A stretch of DNA of 64,000 nt. Source: Alphaproteobacteria bacterium. GTDB taxonomy: Bacteria > Pseudomonadota > Alphaproteobacteria > Rhodospirillales > Casp-alpha2. The notes below the pieces were generated by a model. It worked only from the letters and a program-made list of their open reading frames with translations. It searched no databases and was not told where the DNA came from. This document shows, one piece after another, positions 13,865 through 22,776 of this stretch (position 1 is the first letter of the stretch; each line of letters begins with the position of its first letter). The DNA is taken from assembly GCA_014382345.1 (NCBI GenBank), contig JACNJX010000047.1:1-64000 (forward strand), given 5' to 3'. The translations under genes and the position numbers were made by a program.

Positions 13865-14674
13865 ATGCGTAAAATCTTTCGATTGTTCCCGCGGTTTCGC
13901 GTCGGCCTTTTTGTGCCGGCGGCCGCTCTGGTTATAGCTCTGTTTTCAGGCGCCGGCTGCGCCGTGGTGCCGCCGGCCTCCGACCCCGAAGCTTTTGCCG
14001 AATTCAGGGAAGTGAATGACCCGGCGGAACCCTTGAACCGGGCGATCTTTGAGTTCAACCGGGGGCTGGACACGGCGTTCCTCAAGCCCGTAGCCAAAGC
14101 CTATCGCGATATCCTGCCGCCATTCGTTCAGGATCGCTTCAAGCATGCCCTGGCCAACTTGCGCTCCCCGATCATCTTCATCAATGACCTGTTGCAGGGC
14201 GAACTGGACCGCGCCATCGCCACCCTGGTTCGTTTCATGATTAATTCCACCTGGGGGTTGCTGGGCCTGAATGATCTCGCCACCGATATGGGGATGGAGG
14301 GCCATGACGAGGACTTCGGCCAGACCCTGGCGGTTTGGGGCGCCGGGGAAGGGCCGTATCTGATGCTGCCCTTGTTCGGCCCGTCCAATCCCCGCGACAC
14401 CATCGGTCTTGTCGTCGATTATCTGATCAACCCGTTCAATCTTTGGGCCGCCAATACGGATCGGGATTTCGCGGTTTTCGCCCGCACCGGGACGCGGGCT
14501 GTGGATATGCGCGCAACGCATATGGAAGCTTTGGACGATTTGGAAAAATCTTCACTTGATTTTTACGCTTCTATACGCAGTCTCTACCGTCAACGCCGGT
14601 TGGGCGAGGTCAGCAACGGTGATCCGTCGGCGAACTCACCCGCCCCGGGCTTAAGTCAGGCCCCCCGGCAGTAG
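13865..14674 (+). CDS. mlaA: MlaA (VacJ) family outer-membrane lipoprotein
   Basis: 269 residues. A basic start and hydrophobic segment end in a lipobox-like FSGAGC, giving a lipid-anchored Cys near residue 35. The mature part has the family hallmarks: NDPAEPLNRAIFEFNRGLD, LRSPIIFINDLLQGE, STWGLLGLNDLATDMG, GEGPYLMLPLFGPSNPRD and YLINPFNLWA. MlaA is an outer-membrane protein that removes mislocalised phospholipids from the outer leaflet and hands them to periplasmic MlaC. mlaC follows 33 bases later; mlaFEDB are not in this window. The C-terminal 25 residues are Pro/Ser-rich and probably disordered. Confidence 0.93.
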   Translation: MRKIFRLFPRFRVGLFVPAAALVIALFSGAGCAVVPPASDPEAFAEFREVNDPAEPLNRAIFEFNRGLDTAFLKPVAKAYRDILPPFVQDRFKHALANLRSPIIFINDLLQGELDRAIATLVRFMINSTWGLLGLNDLATDMGMEGHDEDFGQTLAVWGAGEGPYLMLPLFGPSNPRDTIGLVVDYLINPFNLWAANTDRDFAVFARTGTRAVDMRATHMEALDDLEKSSLDFYASIRSLYRQRRLGEVSNGDPSANSPAPGLSQAPRQ

Positions 14675-14707
14675 AGAAATTCAAGAGGTTTCGCGGATAC
14701 GGTCATT

Positions 14708-15379
14708 ATGCTTTCCAAACGTTTTCTCCGGCCCGTTTTCAGGACGCCGGTCTTTGTTCTTGCCGTTGCCCTTTCCTTGTCAAAACCAGCCGGGGCCACC
14801 GGGCTGGAAGAGGACGCGGCGGATTTCATTCGCTCGCTTTCGCAAGACGCCATCGAATCCCTGACCAGGAAGGAAACGGCGCGCGAGGCCCGAATCGGTA
14901 AATTCCGCGATCTGTTCAACAAGCATTTCGCCGTCAAATCCATCGGCCGCTTCGTGCTGGGGCGGAATTGGAGGAAGGCCACCAAGGACGAGCGGGCGGA
15001 ATATCTGAAGCTGTTCGAAGACCTGATGGTGGTTTCCTACGTCGACCGATTCAAGCGCTATGCCGGTGATAACCTCGAGATCGCCAAAACCCGGGCCGAG
15101 AACGAAACCACTGTTACCGTGTTCAGCCTGCTGCCCAGGGATGCGGGAAAGCCGGTCAATATTCTGTGGCGAGTCGGCGTTCTGAAAAAATCCGGGGGCG
15201 TTGTTATGAAAATCCTCGACGTCGTCGTCGAGGGCGCGTCCATGAGCCAGACGCTACGGTCCGATTTTGGGTCCATTATCCGGCAAAGGGACGGCAAGGT
15301 GTCCGGCCTGATCGAGGAGTTACGCCTGAAAACGGCGGCCCTGAAAAATCCGGACAAGGCGGAAACGTCTAAGAACTAG
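14708..15379 (+). CDS. mlaC: MlaC/Ttg2D-type periplasmic phospholipid-binding protein
   Basis: 223 residues with a signal peptide (MLSKRFLRPVFRTPVFVLAV, cut after the AGA region). Family signatures include FRDLFNKHFAVKSIGRFVLGRNWRKATKDERAEY, here split as FRDLFNKHF and GRFVLGRNWRKAT, then LKLFEDLMVVSYVDRF and the C-terminal DVVVEGASMSQTLRSDF with I-L-D-V-V-V-E-G. MlaC shuttles phospholipids across the periplasm between MlaA and the MlaFEDB transporter. It is 33 bases after mlaA in the same direction, so the two are very likely one operon. Confidence 0.93.
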   Translation: MLSKRFLRPVFRTPVFVLAVALSLSKPAGATGLEEDAADFIRSLSQDAIESLTRKETAREARIGKFRDLFNKHFAVKSIGRFVLGRNWRKATKDERAEYLKLFEDLMVVSYVDRFKRYAGDNLEIAKTRAENETTVTVFSLLPRDAGKPVNILWRVGVLKKSGGVVMKILDVVVEGASMSQTLRSDFGSIIRQRDGKVSGLIEELRLKTAALKNPDKAETSKN

Positions 15380-15390
15380 AGGCTGAGGCT

Positions 15391-15636
15391 TTAAGAGGCC
15401 TCGCGTGGCCGCCGGTTTTTCTTTTCCAGTAACGCCAGGCCGGTGGCCGTCACGGTGACGACGGCGCCGTCCTTTTCGCGGACACGGGCTACCAGCCCGC
15501 GGTCAACCGAATCTTCCCATACCGGCAGCCGCGGACACGACGTGCGCCAGGCTTCCATCACGTCCGAATAGGCGCGTGGCCGCCGGGCAATCCATTCGAC
15601 AAGGTCCAGGATCAGGGCTTCGGTGTCTTCCGCCAT
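15391..15636 (-). CDS. Small conserved hypothetical protein
   Basis: 81 residues from ATG 15636, preceded by GGAGG at five bases. No signal peptide or membrane segment. The pattern EALILDLVEWIARRPRAYSD - MEAWRTSCPRLPVWEDSVDR - GLVARVREKDGAVVTVTATG - LALLEKKNR reads as helix-helix-beta-wing, suggesting a small winged-helix fold with an HTH-like layout. It ends tail to tail with mlaC, 11 bases apart. Function unknown. Confidence 0.65.
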   Translation of the reverse strand: MAEDTEALILDLVEWIARRPRAYSDVMEAWRTSCPRLPVWEDSVDRGLVARVREKDGAVVTVTATGLALLEKKNRRPREAS

Positions 15637-15703
15637 CACGGCCTCCGCTCAAGGGAAGCGGAAGCCTAGCACGATGGACCGGTTTTTTGCCAGTTTAGGC
15701 CAG

Positions 15704-17386
15704 CTAGCCCCGCTTCAGCGGTTTGTAGTGGATGCGGTGGGGCTGGTCGGCGTCGGTGCCGAGCCTGCGGTGGCGGTCGACTTCGTAGTCCTGGTAGTTG
15801 CCTTCGAACCAGACCGCCTGGCTTTCGCCCTCGAAAGCCAGGATATGGGTCGCCAGCCGATCAAGGAACCAGCGATCATGGCTGATGACGATGACGCAGC
15901 CGGCAAACGTTTCCAGGGCGTCTTCGAGCGCGCGCAGTGTTTCCACGTCGAGATCGTTGGTCGGCTCATCCAGCAACAGCACGTTGGCTTCCGATTTCAG
16001 CATCTTCGCCATGTGCACCCGGTTGCGTTCGCCGCCCGACAACTGGCCGACTTTTTTCTGCTGGTCGGGGCCTTTGAAGTTGAACTGGGCGACGTAGGCG
16101 CGGCTTTGCAGGGCGCGCTTGCCGACGATAATTTCGTCGTTGCCGTCCGAGATTTCCTCCCACACGGTCTTATCGGCGGCCAGAGAATCTCGGGATTGGT
16201 CGACATAGCCCAGTACCACCGTATCGCCGATGCGCAAATTCCCGCCGTCGGGTTTTTCAGCGTCCGTCAGCATCCGAAACAGGGTCGTTTTACCGGCGCC
16301 GTTGGGGCCGATGACGCCGACGATGGCGCCCGGCGGCACCCGAAAGCTTAAATCCTCGATCAGCAGTTTATCGCCAAACCCCTTGGTCAGGCCTTCCGCA
16401 TCGATGACAAGATTGCCGAGGCGCGGCCCCGGCGGAATGACGATTTGGGCCTTGCCCATCTGCTGTTCCTGGGCTTGCGCCAAGAGGTCTTCATAGGCCG
16501 TGATGCGGGCCCTGGATTTTGTCTGTCGCGCGCGGGGCGATGAGCGAATCCATTCCAGTTCGTGCTTAAGCGTGCGTTGGCGCGCCGATTCCTCGCGCGA
16601 TTCTTGCCCCAGGCGCTTTTCCTTCTGTTCCAGCCACGACGAATAATTGCCTTCGTAGGGAATGCCCATACCCCGGTCCAGTTCGAGAATCCAGCCGGTC
16701 ACGTTGTCGAGAAAATAGCGGTCATGGGTGACGATCATCACGGTGCCGGTGTATTGCTCCAGATAGTGTTCCAGCCAGGCCACGGATTCCGCATCCAGAT
16801 GGTTGGTCGGTTCATCGAGCAGCAGGATCTCAGGTTTTTCCAGCAGCAGGCGGCACAACGCCACCCGGCGGCGTTCACCGCCCGAAAGTACGGAGACATC
16901 GGCATCGCCCGGCGGACAGCGCAACGCGTCCATGGCGATTTCGACCGTGCGCTCCAATTCCCAGCCGTCGGCGGCGTCGATCTTTTCCTGTAATTCGCCC
17001 TGTTCCGCCAACAGCGCGGTCATTTCGTCGTCGTCCATGGGCTCGGCGAAGCGTTCGGAAATCGCGTTGAAGCGGTCGAGCATCGCCTTGGTTTCGCCGA
17101 GACCTTCCATGACGTTGCCTTCGACGTCTTTATCCGGGTCGAGGTTCGGCTCCTGTTCCAGATAACCGACGCGCACGCCTTCCGCGGCCCAAGCCTCACC
17201 GGTGAATTCGGTGTCCTTGCCGGCCATAATTTTCAGCAGGGTCGATTTACCGGCGCCGTTGACGCCCAGCACGCCGATCTTGACGTTGGGCAGGAACGAC
17301 AGCGTGACACCTTTAAGAATATCGCGCCCGCCGGGGAACGACTTCTTCAAGTCTTTCATCACGTAGGAATACTGGTACGACGCCAT
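15704..17386 (-). CDS. ettA: Energy-dependent translational throttle protein EttA (ABC-F ATPase)
   Basis: 560 residues (E. coli 555), a cytoplasmic ABC-F protein with two ATPase domains and no membrane part. Domain 1 has Walker A GVNGAGKSTLLK (~45), signature LSGGERRRVALCRLL and Walker B ILLLDEPTNHLD; domain 2 has Walker A GPNGAGKTTLFR (~335), signature LSGGERNRVHMAKML and VLLLDEPTNDLD. The charged linker between them (~240-310) is the tRNA-contacting P-site interaction motif. EttA binds the ribosomal E site and gates the first elongation step according to ATP/ADP ratio. Monocistronic, divergent from the exonuclease gene. Confidence 0.95.
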   Translation of the reverse strand: MASYQYSYVMKDLKKSFPGGRDILKGVTLSFLPNVKIGVLGVNGAGKSTLLKIMAGKDTEFTGEAWAAEGVRVGYLEQEPNLDPDKDVEGNVMEGLGETKAMLDRFNAISERFAEPMDDDEMTALLAEQGELQEKIDAADGWELERTVEIAMDALRCPPGDADVSVLSGGERRRVALCRLLLEKPEILLLDEPTNHLDAESVAWLEHYLEQYTGTVMIVTHDRYFLDNVTGWILELDRGMGIPYEGNYSSWLEQKEKRLGQESREESARQRTLKHELEWIRSSPRARQTKSRARITAYEDLLAQAQEQQMGKAQIVIPPGPRLGNLVIDAEGLTKGFGDKLLIEDLSFRVPPGAIVGVIGPNGAGKTTLFRMLTDAEKPDGGNLRIGDTVVLGYVDQSRDSLAADKTVWEEISDGNDEIIVGKRALQSRAYVAQFNFKGPDQQKKVGQLSGGERNRVHMAKMLKSEANVLLLDEPTNDLDVETLRALEDALETFAGCVIVISHDRWFLDRLATHILAFEGESQAVWFEGNYQDYEVDRHRRLGTDADQPHRIHYKPLKRG

Positions 17387-17580
17387 TTCTGTCTCCGTTG
17401 GAGCTTAGAGGAATTTGGCGGATAGATACCCCACCCGAGCGGACTTCGCAACGCGAAGGTGCGTCCGACCGCCCCCTTGTTTATCAGCCGTGCCATTTGG
17501 CCGTTCTTGGTGTTACACTTAGAGCCGTTTCAACAGGCTACGACGAGGCTCCCTTGAACCATCAGGACGTCGTCAAAACC

Positions 17581-18465
17581 ATGCCCCTGCGCCGGCTGAT
17601 TATGCTCGGGTTCGCCGGGTTGGGCGTTGCGCTGTTGGCCGTAATCGGCGGCGTCTGGTGGGTTTTCGGCGCCATCGGTAACGTCTGGGGCCTAGGTTGG
17701 AGTATGGGCGCGGTAGTCGTGCTGACGGGGACGATCTGGGTCCTGATCGACCGCGAGTTGGCGGCCCGCGAGTTCGATAAGAACAACCTGCCGGCGCGGC
17801 CCGAATACACCAAGTTCGATCTCTACGACCATCCCAAGCATCTTGAAGAACTGGGCGGGCGGACTTTAAAGTCGCTGACCTATATCGTCTTTGATACCGA
17901 AACGACGGGGCTCCGGCCATCGGAAGGCGACGAGATCATCTCCATCGCCGGGGTCCGCGTCGTCGATGGCGTTATCCAGAAGGGCGATCCGTTCAGCCGT
18001 CTGGTGAATCCCGGGCGCGATATTCCGAAGGCGTCGATCCGCTTTCATGGCATTACCGAGGACATGGTCGAGGGCGAGGACCCCATCGCCGGCGTACTGC
18101 CCGATTTCAAGGCGTTCGTCGGCGACGCCGTGCTGGTCGCCCACAATGCCGCCTTCGACATTAAGTTCCTGAAACTGAAGGAACAGGTCACCGGCGTCGT
18201 TTTCGACAACCTGGTGCTGGATTCCCTGTTGCTGTCGGTGTTCCTGGAAGAGGAGTCCCATAACCACGGCCTCGACGCCATCGCCGAGCGAATGGGCGTC
18301 GTCGTTGAGGGCCGCCATACGGCGCTTGGCGACAGCCTGGTCACGGCGGGCGTGTTTCTACGCATGCTCGATATGCTGGAGGCACGTGGCATCCGTACCC
18401 TGGGCCAGGCGATCGAAGCATCGAGCCGGATTTCCCATATCCGCGAGATGCAGAAGCAGTTCTAG
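17581..18465 (+). CDS. Membrane-anchored DnaQ-like 3'-5' exonuclease
   Basis: 294 residues. Two hydrophobic helices (MLGFAGLGVALLAVIGGVWW and MGAVVVLTGTIWVLIDRELA) anchor it in the membrane. The C-terminal ~180 residues are a DEDDh exonuclease: Exo I FDTETTGL, Exo II near LVAHNAAFDIKFL and Exo III in GRHTALGDSLVTAGVF. DNA polymerase III epsilon is its closest well-known relative, but the anchor and context mark a different role. ATG 17581 was chosen; a TTG at 17554 in the same frame is possible. It converges on a CBS-DUF294 gene 12 bases away, a pairing also found near acetate-type symporters in other Proteobacteria. Target unknown. Confidence 0.85.
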   Translation: MPLRRLIMLGFAGLGVALLAVIGGVWWVFGAIGNVWGLGWSMGAVVVLTGTIWVLIDRELAAREFDKNNLPARPEYTKFDLYDHPKHLEELGGRTLKSLTYIVFDTETTGLRPSEGDEIISIAGVRVVDGVIQKGDPFSRLVNPGRDIPKASIRFHGITEDMVEGEDPIAGVLPDFKAFVGDAVLVAHNAAFDIKFLKLKEQVTGVVFDNLVLDSLLLSVFLEEESHNHGLDAIAERMGVVVEGRHTALGDSLVTAGVFLRMLDMLEARGIRTLGQAIEASSRISHIREMQKQF

Positions 18466-18477
18466 GTTTATGGTGTC

Positions 18478-19938
18478 TTAAAAAACGTCCCCGGTGAATT
18501 CGCTTTTCACTTTGGCGCGGAGCGCGCGGATGGCTTTGAAACTGTCCACCAGCATGTCGCGTTCGCGCTCGGACAGCGTGTCCGGGTGGACAAAATTGGA
18601 GACCTTTTCCCCGGCCTTGAAGTCGGCGACCTGCTGGCGCAGCAACAAATGCGAGATATGGCGGAAGGCGCCGGACAGATAATCGTGCTCGTCGGCGTTA
18701 AGCACGCCCTTGTCCTTTAACGCGTCCATGCGCTCCAGGGTCGAAATCGCCTTGATGCCGTCGCGGAAGGCCAAAAGCCGCATCGCCTCGACCAGCGGCA
18801 GGGTGCCCGTGTGTTTGAGGTTGATCCGGCCCTTGAAGTCCTCGTCCTCCTTTTCCGTCAAAAGACGGCCGAACCAGCCCAGCGCCACCATGTGTTCGAC
18901 ATCGTCTTCATACATGTCGCGCAGGAAGGCCGGGTTGCCGCTGGCGGTCTCGGTGACGAAGTGGCGCAGTTCGTCGGCCATGTCGGGTTCGCCCCACGCG
19001 GTGCGGAAATCGAAAAAGATGTCGCATAACCGAAGCGCCGTGACGCCCCGTCTGTGGCTCCACAGTGCGACCTGCTCCTTCCACTGGCTCAAGGTCTTGC
19101 GCCACAACGGGTTGGTGGCCATGACGAAACCCTTGCACAGCGGCAGCCCGACTTGGTCCAGGCCCCGGCACATGCGTTCGCCGAGTTCGATGAACCAGGC
19201 GTCGATTTCTGTGTGGCGATCGTCGGGATAGTCCTCGAGGATGAGGCCGTTGTCCTGGTCCGGATAGAGGAAATTCTCGCCGCGCCCGCCGGAGCCCATG
19301 ACGATGACACAAAAGTCCACCGGTGGTTTGCCCATTCCGTCGAACTCCATATCGCTCAGACTCAAATTGACGACGCGGCGGTAGATGTCGTTGTTAATGT
19401 GAGTCAGCAGCGCCTGGATTTCCGTCGCCGGCATGTTTTCCGCCAACAGCTGGTCGGCGAGTTCCACCTGCGCCGCCTTGATCGTCTTGAGGCCGTCGAG
19501 ACTTTCGTCCCGGGTCAGGATATCGATCTGCCCCATCAGGGTTTCCGACGCCGTGGCCAGCGCGTCGTGCAGATTCAGCATGCCGACAAGCCATCGTTCG
19601 CCATCGATAACGGGCATGTGTCGCAGGCCCTGCCGGCGCATGCGGGCGATGGCGTAATACAGGTATTCGTCTTCCTGGATGGTCAAGACCGGTGCCGTCA
19701 TGACTTCTTCCACGGGGTCTCCGGAATGCAGCTTGAAAGCGGCGCGGCGCGTGATGTCGCGTTCGGTGATGATGCCGATGGGCCGCCCTTCGGCGTCGAT
19801 GACGGTGGCACTGGAGGCCCCGGCGGCTTCCATTTGCCGGACTACATCTCCCAACGACGTTCCTTCTTCCAGGGCGAGCGGCAACGTCCGCATGCAGTCG
19901 CGAACCAATTTGCTGAAGATGGCGATGCGCGATTCCAT
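18478..19938 (-). CDS. CBS-domain protein with DUF294 nucleotidyltransferase-like domains
   Basis: 486 residues. Residues ~10-130 are a pair of CBS domains (TVIDAEGRPIGIITERDITR and MPVIDGERWLVGMLNLHDAL), which usually bind adenosine nucleotides. Residues ~170-310 form a DUF294 nucleotidyltransferase-like domain with GSGGRGENFLYPDQDNGLIL, the G-S-x-G-R and D-x-D catalytic pattern of GlnD-type enzymes. Residues ~340-480 match the DUF294 substrate-binding helical domain. This suggests a nucleotide-sensing protein that modifies a partner. It faces the exonuclease gene and is divergent from the symporter gene across a 443-base control region. Confidence 0.9.
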   Translation of the reverse strand: MESRIAIFSKLVRDCMRTLPLALEEGTSLGDVVRQMEAAGASSATVIDAEGRPIGIITERDITRRAAFKLHSGDPVEEVMTAPVLTIQEDEYLYYAIARMRRQGLRHMPVIDGERWLVGMLNLHDALATASETLMGQIDILTRDESLDGLKTIKAAQVELADQLLAENMPATEIQALLTHINNDIYRRVVNLSLSDMEFDGMGKPPVDFCVIVMGSGGRGENFLYPDQDNGLILEDYPDDRHTEIDAWFIELGERMCRGLDQVGLPLCKGFVMATNPLWRKTLSQWKEQVALWSHRRGVTALRLCDIFFDFRTAWGEPDMADELRHFVTETASGNPAFLRDMYEDDVEHMVALGWFGRLLTEKEDEDFKGRINLKHTGTLPLVEAMRLLAFRDGIKAISTLERMDALKDKGVLNADEHDYLSGAFRHISHLLLRQQVADFKAGEKVSNFVHPDTLSERERDMLVDSFKAIRALRAKVKSEFTGDVF

Positions 19939-20171
19939 TGAAGTCCCTTAAGAGTGTTCCCAGTCTGAATGTTACCCGTAATAACAAGAATGCGAAGTCT
20001 TATTGTGCCGGTGATGGCAAATATGGTAAGAATGTGTCAACTCTGATTCGGATAGATTCGGTTCTTGGGAATCGGAGGAAGCAGAGGGCTAAAAGAGAGA
20101 AGCGCAATAAGACGCGGGGAAGCATGACAGTCTTTGGGGAAGACATCTCCTGTCACTGGTAGTGGGTTCCA

Positions 20172-20196
20172 AATTGGTCCATTGTTTGGACCGGTT
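20172..20196. promoter_or_regulatory. Imperfect palindrome, possible operator or leader hairpin
   Basis: Perfect inner arms GGTCCA (20176-20181) and TGGACC (20187-20192) around TTGTT, extending to ten-base arms with eight matches. It lies midway between the divergent CBS-DUF294 and symporter genes, so it could be a regulator site for either or a stem in the symporter leader RNA. Confidence 0.35.
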
Positions 20197-20271
20197 GCGT
20201 TTGTTTGTGTGATACAGGAATAAAAGGCCGCAAAGGCCGGGGGTACATCCAAACTGTAATTTAGCCCAAAT

Positions 20272-20308
20272 CCTGGGGTTGCGCGGGACGTCTCGCGGAG
20301 CCCCTAGG
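20272..20308 (+). promoter_or_regulatory. Stem-loop in the symporter leader
   Basis: CCTGGGGTTGCGCG pairs, with a few mismatches and one bulge, with CGCGGAGCCCCTAGG. No T-run follows, so it is not a simple terminator. It lies about 75 bases before the TTG start of the symporter and, with the two upstream stem-loops, gives the leader RNA an ordered structure. Confidence 0.35.
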
Positions 20309-20381
20309 TTTGCGACTTTTGAATGATCCGGTTTCGGCCTGGTCGTATTAACGGGAGCCGACAGATAAGGGGAGAAGTAAA

Positions 20382-22367
20382 TTGAGTGCTAAAGTAGTCT
20401 GGTTATTCATTTTTGTGGGTCTGTATTGGGCCTACTGCATATACTGGGGCTGGAAATGCGCCCAGATGGCGAAGAGCGCCAGTGACTATTTTGTTGCTGG
20501 ACGTCGTCTTTCGCTTTGGGTGTTCGTTTTGGCGGCCACCGCGACATCGTTCTCGGGCTGGACCTTCATGGGCCATCCGGGACTGATTTATCGTGATGGT
20601 TTCCAGTACGCCTATGCATCGTTCTATGCCATCACCATTCCGTTCACGGGCGTTATGTTCCTGAAACGGCAATGGATGCTCGGCAAACGCTTCGGTTACG
20701 TGACACCGGGCGAAATGCTGTCGGATTATTTCCAGGGCGACGCCATCCGCATCCTGGTGGTCTGCGTGGCCTTGCTGTTCTCGATCCCGTACCTGGGGTT
20801 GCAGCTCGGTGCGTCGGGCTTCCTGTTCCAGGTGCTGACCGACGATCTGGTTCCGAAAACCTTCGGTATGTGGGTCCTGTCGGCCGTGGTGTTGATCTAC
20901 GTGGCCTCGGGCGGTCTCCGCGCGGTGGCTTATGTGGACACGCTGCAATGCGTCCTGTTGATGGCGGGCATCGTCGCCATCGGCTTTATCGCTTATAGCC
21001 ATATGGGCGGTTGGGAATCCTTCAACATGGCGATGGCCAAACTCGGCGGCACGGGCATCGGCAAATGGGGCACAACCAAGGGTCTAGGGGGTGGCGATTA
21101 TAATGCCTACCTTGCTATTCCTGGCGTGATCCAGTTTACCGCTGGCCTCGGCAAGCAGACACCGGTTGGTGGTTTGTGGACCGGCGTCATGGTGCTGACC
21201 TATATGTTCGCGTTGATGGGCATTCATTCGGCGCCTGCCTTCACCATGTGGTCGTTTGGCAACAAGGACCCGCGTCCGTTCGCTCCGCAGCAAGTTTGGG
21301 CTTCCAGCTTCGGCATTGGCCTGATCTTGTTCTTCTTTACTGCGGCGCAGGGCATGGGCGCGCACTTCTTGGGCGCAACACCGGCCGTCGGTAAGGCGGG
21401 TATAGCCCTTGCGGCAGTGCTTCCGGATCTGACCGCTAACAAGCAGGGTGGTCTGGTGCCTCACTACATCAACCTGGTTGGTGACGCGGCGCCGTGGTTT
21501 GTTGGTCTTCTGGCGGTTTGTGCGCTGGCGGCCATGCAGTCCACCGGTGCTGCTTATATGTCCACGGCCGGCGGCATGCTGACCCGTGACCTCTATAAGC
21601 GTTTCCTTAACCCGACAGCCAGTCACACGACGCAGAAACTGTTCGGTCGTATGGGCGTTGCCTTCATCGTCGGTTCGGCGTTGTTGGTTGCGACGTTCTC
21701 TGCCGATGCCTTGGTTCTGCTGGGTGGTCTGGCGGTTGCCTTCGGGTTCCAGATGTGGCCTTCGCTGGCTGCTGTCTGCTGGTTCCCGTGGATTACCCGC
21801 CAAGGCGCCACGTTGGGCCTAGCCGCCGGTTGTCTCGCGGTTATCTTCACCGAGAAGTTCGGCGCCAACATCGCCGGCGTCTTCGGTGCGGATCTGCCGT
21901 GGGGCCGTTGGCCGCTGACCATGCATTCTGCTGGTTGGGGAATGTTATTCAATGCCTTGGTCTGCATCGTCGTTTCGGCGATGACGCAGAGCGACCAGGA
22001 CACGGCGCATCGCATGAAGTATCACAACTTCCTGCGGGAACATGCCTCCCTGCCGGCGTCGAAGCAGGGCCTCAAGCCGATTGCCTGGATCATCACGCTC
22101 GGTTGGTTGTTCTTCGGAGTCGGCCCCGGAGCCGTCATCGGCAACGACATCTTCGGTGCGCCGAATGCCGGTTACGCCGCTTGGACCTTTGGTATGCCCT
22201 CGATCTGGGCGTGGCAAATCCTGTGGTGGGCTTTGGGCGTTGGAATGATGTGGTTCCTGGCCTACAAGATGGAAATGTCGACCGTGCCGACGAAGGAAGT
22301 CGAAGCATTGGTCGAAGACATCGGCGACAACGTCGGCGAGACGACGCTGGAAAAACCAAGCATCTGA
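20382..22367 (+). CDS. Sodium:solute symporter family (SSS) protein, ActP/PutP-like
   Basis: 661 residues, about 13-14 membrane helices. The start is TTG at 20382, supported by GGAG seven bases upstream. Family features: SASDYFVAGRRLSLWVFVLA near residue 35, the FSGWTFMGHPGLIY sodium-site segment (unwound helix 1) and the YVASGGLRAVAYVDTLQ block near residue 185, the classic sodium:solute signature. It should import a small organic acid or similar solute with Na+. The C-terminal ~70 residues are cytoplasmic and charged. A strong terminator follows. Substrate not predictable; neighbours (CBS-DUF294, exonuclease) resemble sets found near acetate symporters. Confidence 0.9.
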   Translation: MSAKVVWLFIFVGLYWAYCIYWGWKCAQMAKSASDYFVAGRRLSLWVFVLAATATSFSGWTFMGHPGLIYRDGFQYAYASFYAITIPFTGVMFLKRQWMLGKRFGYVTPGEMLSDYFQGDAIRILVVCVALLFSIPYLGLQLGASGFLFQVLTDDLVPKTFGMWVLSAVVLIYVASGGLRAVAYVDTLQCVLLMAGIVAIGFIAYSHMGGWESFNMAMAKLGGTGIGKWGTTKGLGGGDYNAYLAIPGVIQFTAGLGKQTPVGGLWTGVMVLTYMFALMGIHSAPAFTMWSFGNKDPRPFAPQQVWASSFGIGLILFFFTAAQGMGAHFLGATPAVGKAGIALAAVLPDLTANKQGGLVPHYINLVGDAAPWFVGLLAVCALAAMQSTGAAYMSTAGGMLTRDLYKRFLNPTASHTTQKLFGRMGVAFIVGSALLVATFSADALVLLGGLAVAFGFQMWPSLAAVCWFPWITRQGATLGLAAGCLAVIFTEKFGANIAGVFGADLPWGRWPLTMHSAGWGMLFNALVCIVVSAMTQSDQDTAHRMKYHNFLREHASLPASKQGLKPIAWIITLGWLFFGVGPGAVIGNDIFGAPNAGYAAWTFGMPSIWAWQILWWALGVGMMWFLAYKMEMSTVPTKEVEALVEDIGDNVGETTLEKPSI

Positions 22368-22390
22368 TCGTCTAGCCACTAAAACAAACC

Positions 22391-22425
22391 GGGGGAGGGT
22401 TCTTCGGAACCTTCCCCCTTTTTTT
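22391..22425 (+). terminator. Rho-independent terminator after the symporter gene
   Basis: GGGGGAGGGTTC pairs almost perfectly with GAACCTTCCCCC around a stable TTCG loop and is followed by TTTTTTT. It separates the symporter from the two downstream genes, which therefore need their own promoter or read-through. Confidence 0.92.
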
Positions 22426-22530
22426 GTCTTTTGTCCCGTCAACGGAGACTGCCGTTTAATCTCCTTTATCGTCCGGAGCGGGGAGGGTATTTTGTCCGCC
22501 TGTGCATAGGATTTCGGAACCGTTTAAACC

Positions 22531-22776
22531 ATGAGCGAATTTCTCTTTTCCCCCGACGCAAGGTGGCTGTGGACCATTATCCTGACCGTGGCGTTGTTTT
22601 TTCCGGTGCGCAAGCTGATCTGGGTGTTGACCGTGCGCCGGGCCATTAAAAAGGCCGGCGAAGACACCGTGGACGATGCCGAAATGGCGCGGCTGATGAA
22701 ACGTGCGGCTTTCACGTCCGCGCTTCTGTGCTTTTTGTTTTCTCTCTTTTACGTCGGAAAGATTTTACAGCCATGA
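22531..22776 (+). CDS. Small two-span membrane protein, unknown function
   Basis: 81 residues. Hydrophobic helices at ~13-33 (WLWTIILTVALFFPV) and ~62-77 (ALLCFLFSLFYVG) flank a charged cytoplasmic loop (RRAIKKAGEDTVDDAEMARL). No known catalytic motif. Its stop codon overlaps the start of the TPR gene as ATGA, so the two products are translationally coupled and may form a membrane complex. It is not the DUF4212 protein usually found next to acetate symporters, judging by sequence pattern, although size and topology are similar. Confidence 0.7.
   Translation: MSEFLFSPDARWLWTIILTVALFFPVRKLIWVLTVRRAIKKAGEDTVDDAEMARLMKRAAFTSALLCFLFSLFYVGKILQP

Larger units (their letters stand above)
19939..20381. 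other. Divergent control region and long leader of the symporter gene
   Basis: 443 bases without a gene. It holds a direct repeat of GATTCGG near 20045-20061 and a run of stem-loops on the plus strand: 20125-20155, 20172-20196, a GGCC-GCAAA-GGCC hairpin near 20226-20238, and 20272-20308. The last 20 bases carry GGGGAG seven bases before a TTG start. No convincing sigma-70 or sigma-54 promoter was found. Confidence 0.5.

Noticed and set aside
20160-20210. Sigma-54 promoter (GG/GC pair) before the symporter gene
   Set aside because: TTGGACC and TTGCG are present but the GG to GC spacing is too short for a -24/-12 promoter.
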